From Trematomus loennbergii (Eukaryota > Chordata > Actinopteri > Perciformes > Nototheniidae), in NCBI GenBank assembly GCA_012861695.1, contig JAAOOA010000121.1, forward strand, positions 372,001-436,000: a DNA stretch of 64,000 nucleotides, in the 5' to 3' direction. Positions 52,301 through 61,300 of this stretch are shown here, piece after piece (within the stretch, counting starts at the first letter, position 1; the number at the start of each line of letters is the position of its first letter). The translations under genes were made by a program, and so were the position numbers. The notes under the pieces were generated by a model. It was not told the DNA's origin and did no database searches. It worked only from the letters and a program-made list of their open reading frames with translations.

Positions 52301-55300
52301 GAGGGATTGCACTGTGAACGAACGATGGTGTAATCCTGGACATGTTACTGTGAAGGAGCGTTTCTGTAGCCCGGACATTGAACTGCTAGCTGTGGGATTA
52401 CGTCCATTTTATCTACCTAGAGAACTTTATTCTGTCATCGTAGTTGCTGTCTACATTCCACCGTACGCGGACGCGGAGGTGGCTGGTGACGTCATTCACT
52501 CCTCTGTGGCCAAACTCCAAACTCTTCACCCAAATGCATTCATCACAATAACTGGGGATTTTAACCGTGCAAAACTGGACAAATCTCTGCCTACATTCAC
52601 TCAGTATGTGAAATGCCCCACCAGGGGAAATAATACACTGGATCTTTATATGCTAATACCAAGGATGCATATTGTGCCACTGCCCTCCCCCCCCTGGGCA
52701 GATCTGACCACAACCTCGTCTTCTTGGCTCCTAAATATGTCCCTCTGGTGCAGAGGCAGCCTGTATCCACCAGGACTGTGAGGAAATGGACTCCAGGGGC
52801 TAATGAGGCTCTACAGGACTGCTTCGAGACCACTGACTGGGACGTGCTTTGTGTGCCACATGGAGAGGACATCAATAACATGACTGACTGCATCACAGAA
52901 TACATCAACTTCTGTGAACAAACAATATTACCGGCTAAAACTGTCAACTGTTTCCCCAACAATAAACCCTGGATTACTAGTGACCTGAAAACTCTTTTAA
53001 ATAAGAAAAAGGAAGCTTTTAAGTCTGGGGACAAATCACTGCTGAAGAGTATCCAGCATGAGCTGAGAGACAAGTTGAGGAGGGGCAGAGATTCCTACAG
53101 GAAGAAGCTGGAGACTAAGGCCCCGGCTCCACGAGGACAAATACGGCAAAACGCATCGGAGTAACGCAAATGCAACCGCAAAAAACCTTCCGTCCACACG
53201 CAATATACACCGGATTGTGTCAAGCTCCACGAGACGGCTCCGTTTACATCCAAACGCTGGAAAAGCTGCAGTACATATGCCGAACCTGTACGTGGCGCTG
53301 TAACTTCCTCCACAAAAGCAGCAACTTCCTCCACAAAAGCAGCGAAGAAGAATGGTTGTCATGGCTGCACTTCTGTTATTCTCCAGGTGGGGGCCGAGAA
53401 CCGGCAGAGTTTTTCGCCGGTCACGTGTGTTAAAGTTTAAATCTTCCGGACAAAATTATAAAAGTGCCGGTCAAAGGTCTTCATTGTTATTTATTGAGCT
53501 TTAAAACAAATGAATAACGACGATATAATGATATATAATCATCAAATAGATCTCTTTTTCCTCTCTTCTGACAGCGTCAGTGTCTGTCTCATGCAGCAGC
53601 TGATCCTGTAATGAGTGACCCGACAGTAAAAATGAACATATTTATAACTAGTTTAGGTAGTTTGAGAGGTAATTAAAATAGCTAAGGGTGATGATCTGAC
53701 TTGAAGTGTGTGTTTTGCTCCCGCTGCATCACAGCGGCAGGAGCTGCGTGTCTCCGTCCTGTCAGATTAGACTTCACTCGCGTTTATGTCCATATCGAGA
53801 TAAAGATAAATAATCTGAATTCAAGGAGGAGCTCCTGTAGATGTTGCACAAAGAACTGTAGCATGGTCAGTAGCGACTGGAGCACGATAGCAACCCCGCG
53901 GGGAGAGGCAGGGAGAGGCGGGGCTATGAAAACGAATGACCGTATAGGCGACTCCACGGCCCCGTTGGACCCCCCAGAGCGCTCAGTTCCCAGATCTATC
54001 CACCTTTGGACCCGTTGTCGTTTGCGGGGTCTGTTTCTACGTTTCCCTTACGGCGTCGTGGAGCTTAGAGGGCTATACGCATGAGAAATATGCGGATTCA
54101 ACCAGTTTCCGTCCTCGTGGAGCCGGGGCCTAAGCTCCAGCAGAACAATAGCAGGGATGTCTGGGCTGGGATGAAGGCTATCACTGGCTTCAAAGGGAGA
54201 GACAGACTGACTATGGGCACCCTGGAGAGGGCCAACGACTGAACACCTTCTTCAATAGGTTTAGCTCTCCGCCCGCTGATGTCTCCTCCACCTCCACTTC
54301 TCACCTCACCTCCTTCTCTCAGCCTGGCGTCAGCATCCCCCCTCTGCTCACCACCTCCACTTCACACCTCTCCACCACCACCCAGCCTGGCTGACGACAC
54401 GACCGTCATCAGCCAGATCACAGACGGCGACGAGACGGCGTACAGAGAGGTCGCAAACCTGACATCTTGGTGCCAGGATAACAACCTCCATCTCAACGTC
54501 AGCAAAACCAAGGAGCTGATTGTGGATTACAGGAAGCAGCAGAGAGAGGGACACGCCCCCATCGCCATCAATGGGACTACGGTGGAGAGAGTCAGCAGCT
54601 TCAGGTTCCTCGGTGTCCACATCACTGAGGACCTGACATGGACTCATCACTGAGGACCTGACATGGACTCATCACTGAGGACCTGACATGGACTCATCAC
54701 TGAGGACCTGACTCATCACTGAGGACCTGACATGGACTCATCACTGAGGACCTGACATGGACTCATCACTGAGGACCTGACTCATCACTGAGGACCTGAC
54801 TCATCACTGAGGACCTGACATGGACTCATCACTGAGGACCTGACACGGACTCATCACTGAGGACCTGACATGGACTCATCACACTAACACCATCACCAAA
54901 ACAGCTCGACAGCGGCTCTTCTTCCTCCGCAGGCTGAGGAGTTCAACATGGACTCCAGGATACTCTGCAACTTCTACAGGTGCACCATAGAGGCATCCTG
55001 ACCTTCTACAGGTGCACCATAGAGAGCATCCTGACCTTCTACAGGTGCACCATAGAGAGGATCCTGACCTTCTACAGGTGCACCATAGAGAGCATCCTGA
55101 CCTTCTACAGGTGCACCATAGAGAGCATCCTGACCTTCTACAGGTGCACCATAGAGAGCATCCTGACCTTCTACAGGTGCACCATAGAGAGCATCCTGAC
55201 CTTCTACAGGTGCACCATAGAGAGATCCTGACCTTCTACAGGTGCACCATAGAGAGCATCCTGACCTTCTACAGGTGCACCATAGAGAGCATCCTGACCT

Positions 55301-58300
55301 TCTACAGGTGCACCATAGAGAGCATCCTGACCTTCTACAGGTGCACCATAGAGAGCATCCTGACCTTCTACAGGTGCACCATAGAGAGCATCCTGACCTT
55401 CTACAGGTGCACCATAGAGAGGATCCTGACCTTCTACAGGTGCACCATAGAGAGGATCCTGACCTTCTACAGGTGCACCATAGAGAGATCCTGACCTTCT
55501 ACAGGTGCACCATAGAGAGCATCCTGACCTTCTACAGGTGCACCATAGAGAGCATCCTGACCTTCTACAGGTGCACCATAGAGAGGATCCTGACCTTCTA
55601 CAGGTGCACCATAGAGAGCATCCTGACCTTCTACAGGTGCACCATAGAGAGATCCTGACCTTCTACAGGTGCACCATAGAGAGCATCCTGACCTTCTACA
55701 GGTGCACCATAGAGAGGATCCTGACCTTCTACAGGTGCACCATAGAGAGATCCTGACCTTCTACAGGTGCACCATAGAGAGCATCCTGACCTTCTACAGG
55801 TGCACCATAGAGAGCATCCTGACCTTCTACAGGTGCACCATAGAGAGCGTCCTGACTGGCTGCATCACGGCCTGGTACGGCAGCTGCACCACCCTCAATC
55901 GTAAGGCTTTACAGAGGGTGGTGAAAACTGCACAGAACATCACCAGGACGGAGCTGCCATCCATGGAGGACCTCTACTCCCAGCGGCTCAGGAAGAAAGC
56001 CCTCAGGATTATAAAAGACCCCCATCACCCCAGCCACAAACTGTTCTGTCTGCTGCCGTCTGGCAGGGGTACCGCAGCATCAGGACTAAAACCACCAGAC
56101 TCAGAGACAGTTTCATCCCACAGGCCAGAAGACTGTTAAACACCTGAACTTTGAAACAACATCCATAACATTCACTGGCTGCTACTTGAAATTATTTATC
56201 TAATATATCATATTCAATCACTTGCATATAGACTCTTATTGCACTATTCACTTTTTTACTATTTTTTTTGTTTATTTACTTGCACCATTTTTTCTGTTTA
56301 TCTGTTTTATTGTGTTGCACTGTTGGAGGAGCCTGTGACCTAAGATTTTCATCGTCATAACTACACTGTAGCTATGTACGTATGACCAATAAAAGCCTTG
56401 AACCTTGATGTCTTCACCATGAGCCTGAGTCTTCATCATGTCTTCACCATGAGTATAGGTAAATGGGCTGTTACACCCAGACACATGCACACCTCAATAA
56501 ACTCAGGACAAGACAATCTGAAGAGGCTATTAACACAGGCCATGTTAGACTAAAGCCAAAGACCGAAGATAATTACAGAGAATGGGAGAGATTTGATCTA
56601 TTTCAATGATTCCCTATATGACGTGGCCTTTTCATACAAAAAGACAGGAGAAAACAATAAAAAGAGGGAGCACAGAGAGGAAATAATGTGTGGAGAGATT
56701 GTGTGAACTTATTGGTTCATTTAAGCTGAGCAGAGCAGAGATGAAGCGATAATAGCCAATCATTTGAAGCCTTTTTTCTTTTCTTTTTTCACTTTTATTG
56801 TCATTACATAGTACAGGTACTATGTAACGACATGGTTTCTCTGCATTTCACTCATCCTAGTGTTAGGAGCAGTGGGCTTCCATTATGAACGGCGCCCGGG
56901 GAGCAGTGTAGGGATCGGTGCCTTGCTCAGGGACACCTCGGTAGCACTTGGTCTTTCCGGGACTTGAACTGGTGACCTTCCAGTTGCCAAGCCAAGTCCC
57001 TATGGACTTCAGAGCGATGCAACGACAGCATTATTGACTTTGTGATAAAAGAAGTTTCATAATTGTAGTGGGCGAGCTGACCAATCAGAGCACAGTGGGC
57101 TCATAGGAAGGGGGGGGGCAGGAGCTCCAACAAGGTGTGTAGGACAGAGAGTGAATACACATACAATACAGAGATGCTGTATGAGAAACCAATGTGAGTT
57201 TGGAACATTGAACAATGTAAATCTATTCTAATAGACCTCAACAATGGAATTATGATCAGTAGAAATGGCCAAGACATGGGACCTTTAACTTCCAACCGGT
57301 CCATTTTAGTTTCCAACGCAGCAATCTTCAGAAGAAGTTTATGGAAGTCATCAGTAGAGATGGAGAGGCCTTTTGTTGCTAACTAGCTTAAGCTAACTAA
57401 CTTAAGCTAAGTAGCACGCAGTCTAGGCTATGCTACTGCAGGACTGAGGTTGTTGTTAACATTTTAAAATATGACAAGAGTCCTCTGTCCATCTACAAAG
57501 AATAACAGTCCCAGTGATTAATAAAAGTCCCGGAGCCGCTGCTCAAAGTTTTCAGATAAGAACAATAGGAAAATCAGCAGAAGAAAGTAAGCGGAGGCGA
57601 GAGCAAGCATAGTATCTACTCACTAACAAACTAATGTAGGCTACTCCCAGGCAACCTGAACAAATAATAGCTAATATGGCCAAAGTCCTTGCTGTTATAC
57701 ACCCCTTACAGGTCTATAGACATTAAATGAACAAACAAAAAAAGAAATCCTGTAAAGAGACCTACTTAGTTTGACATCCATCGAACATTCCTGTGTTGAT
57801 GAAGTATGGGCACACAATGGTTGTCTTCACGCCATCTTTCCCAGTGGCCAACAGCTCCAGACCCACGGACTCCGCAAAACCTACTGCTGCAAACTTACTG
57901 GCACAGTAGTCTGCAAAGAGAAGAGGAGGAAAGCATGAGCATTTTAAAAGCAACCGTAAAACCTAGAAATACTGCTAATTCACACTCACTCAACCCAATC
58001 ACATGTTCCCTTTAAAGTCATTAAGAAAAAAAAACACACTCAAGTACAAATGTAAGAACACAGTGCATTAATACTAATGTTTTATATCATACTCATAAAG
58101 ATCTTCGACACTGAACCCTCAGAACATAGGGGAATGGGTGACCGGAATTCTTTTAATTTTTTTGGTTTAAATCAAAAACAATTTAAACAATGTTAGTAGT
58201 CAATGTTTAGTGAAATCTCACAATTCTCCATGCCAACTCAATATAACAGTGAACGAATCCAGATGACGTCATACAGTGTCATCAACTTTGACAAACACAC

Positions 58301-61300
58301 CACATTAAGCCAGCCTGTTTAGATTATGGAGAAATATTCTTACTGTTTTGAATAGCCTGAAGGCTCTGCATGACATCAAATGAGTCACCTCTCCATGTGT
58401 GTGAGGCTCTGCACTTTGGTGCCCAACAATACTGTGTTTTACAAGTAGCAAACCTCTTAAGACTTTATGAACAGGTTATGTGTGTAACCCATGGAGGTAT
58501 CAAGAGAACTAGATACAGCTTTGGAGGCGGGGCCCCGTTCAGTCCTATGAAAGTTGCTCAGTGGAGAATGAAGCCAAAGTGGTCTAACTCCAGAACAAAT
58601 GGCACCTGGTTCTTCCAGCTAACTAACGCATCCATTGGGCCATAGAGCATGCACACTAGTGTTCTCCCTAAACCCCGCCTCCAATCCACTATGTCATGTC
58701 TGGGCTCGGCTTAGTGAGAGGAAAAAATATCCCTGGAATCAGCTATCAGAGCATTTTATAATTATTAAAATGTTAAAAGGCTATTCAAATGTAAGACTGT
58801 GAAGTTGGCTTACCAAACAAAACCATGACACTGATTTACAGATGTCTTTCTCCCGATGCAAGTAAATGGAAAAGTCTTTAAGGGACCAATGACGACGATT
58901 GACTGACACAGAAGTTGTAGTACCATCGTTTGGCCACTGTTGATAATGTGCTTCAACACTTGGCCCACTTCCTGGGAGCTTGATGTAACCCCACCAAGTG
59001 CGGTTGATATGGAGATAGGAAAGGAGTGTGTGTGCAAGTGTGTGTTTGTTTGTGTGTGATTGATAGTATGAAAAAAGTAGAACTGTTTAATCTGTGAACA
59101 ATCTGGTGTGTGTGCATTTAATTTGACGGTGAATAATTCCAACAACTTTTCTAAGACTAAAGCCAACTCCTTTGTGTTGCTTTCAACTCCATTTCAAAGC
59201 GGTGACTTAAAGGTCCTCGTTTTCACACAGGCAGAATTGTGTCGCAAATGTTAGAGTATGCAGAATATCAACAAGTCATGTTTTACTGAGCTGACATCAG
59301 TCAGATTGTAAAGGAGATGGACAAATGGTGGATTTCAGGCCTAAGGCTGTTCAACATTTAGAATACAATGTATCTGAAAATCAGTGCAGCGTATCTTCAC
59401 ACCGCATCTTCTGCGTCTCTGGTTTCATTCAGAGGAAGTAGGAAGTGAGCACATTCAAAGCAGTCATGTGACATGTTGTTTGTTACACCAGTTATTATCT
59501 TGTGCCATGGCTACATCTTTTGAATTATATAACCAGGCAGAGTTAATATTGATAAGGCACTCTAATCTTTCTGCTGAATATGGGTGAGAGGGCGACGAGT
59601 GATTATCTTAGAGAAGTATTATTAAAGGAATTCTTATCTGGTCGACAAATGAAGTCAGCAGATGCCAGCCAGTGCTTCTCAAACAAAGTTCAACCAAAAC
59701 CCATATCATTAAAGAAAAAAAGAGGATACACGACTAGGACTGATCTGTACTGAAAACAAAACAAAAATATGTAGTTACATGTCTCCACTTCCACATTTAC
59801 TAAAATTGCTAGGTTTGCAGATGCTATTGTAAAATCAACCTTTCAAAAAGAAGTTACTGATTTAAACATTTTGGGTCCATTTCAAGAAAAGAAATTACAA
59901 AAATTGCGAACAACAATCCAAATTGGTTTCCAATGTTCTACGGTGATTTGTGATTAGTGATTAGTTCAGCCTTAAAATGGCCATACAGCTGCACTGAAAA
60001 TAATCTGATAATCAAATGTGTTTAAACACCACCAACGTTCAGGGTCTGTTCTGAGCATTTAGATATAAACTCCCTGATGTTGAAATTATACAAAATATCA
60101 CAGATTATCGGTAATTAAATGAAAATGTGACACCTTTACATAGCCATGATTTAAAAAAAAGGTGCAATGTGTGACACCTGGCCACATGATAAAAATATAA
60201 GGCCCAGTCCATGCAATAAAAGTATGCACTCAGTTATTTCATAAAAGAGTTGTCGCACACTATCTGGTGTTGTCGTTTCTTCTATAAATGTAATTCTGCC
60301 TTAAAGAAAATACATTTAAAAAAAGACTTAAGCACTGCTAGGGCCCAGAACAATATTAATGTTGCTATATGTTCACATTGACTTCATGACACACTGTGAA
60401 TAACCTTTTTGAACTATGAGCAGATTAAGTAACCTGAATGGAACTTAATTACTGTTCTGTCATTTATGATTATTTTATTACTTCCAACACAGCCCTGGAG
60501 TTGGGACAATCACTTATCTATGTTTAGACTAAGGCAAAGTTCATGGTGACTAGTACTACAACTATAATAAAAAGATAACAGATGATAAACAAACTACAGA
60601 GTCATCGAAACTACAGCTGTGCTTGTTAAAACCACTACAGACACAGAAGCAGTTTTAAGGGGTGTTCATACTGGATGAGATGCAATATTTCGCTCGTCGC
60701 TTTACATGTAAAGTCAATGTAAAGATGTTGATAGACGGTTCACTCTAGGAGTAACATTTTTACAGATCTGGAACATTAACTTAAAAACATCCAACTGTCT
60801 ACACTTTAATTACAGGATGCAGCAGAAAATACGTAAATAGGTTTGACGTTTCATTGAGAGGCAAGTGGAAATCAGACACAGAATATTTATTGGAAGTTAC
60901 GGCAGGAGAATTGACAAAGACATTTGCTGCAGCAACAAAAGTGACACAGCTCCTGCCTGAACACATCTGAAGCTTTCTCACCCAGTCCCAAGTATTTATC
61001 TAGTTCTAGATAAAAACTATTCTCACACTCTCTGAAGCAATGTCACTGCTGTGAAGTCCCATCAAATTGTGAGATTGTTTCAGCACTTAAAAGTTCACTC
61101 GATTCTTATTTGATCAGCACTGATCAAATAAGAATCGAGTGAACTTTTAAGCAGTCATATTTTGTCAGAAACTTTTTCTAGTAAACCTTTGAGTTGCAAA
61201 ATGAGAACGTTTGAGTTGAAAAGGGTCGAGCCAAAACACCCCGCCCACTAGACAAAGAAAGATTGGAACTGGATAATGTTAAGGATGGATAATTTAAATG

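Larger units (their letters stand above)
51695..56410 (+). mobile_element. Rearranged CR1/L2-superclade LINE
   Basis: In order: an N-terminal region ([15 protein letters not shown]), APE-type endonuclease ([48 protein letters not shown]), linker ([20 protein letters not shown]), a nested DNA element at 53.1-54.1 kb, a short linker ([18 protein letters not shown]), then after a deletion the RT thumb side ([39 protein letters not shown]), two tandem expansions and a C-terminal part ([38 protein letters not shown]). It ends with a microsatellite-like tail near 56400. Inactive. Confidence 0.88.

Noticed and set aside
54971..55853. Possible CRISPR-like array
   Set aside because: The 33-bp units are directly adjacent with no unique spacers, and derive from LINE coding sequence in a vertebrate genome.
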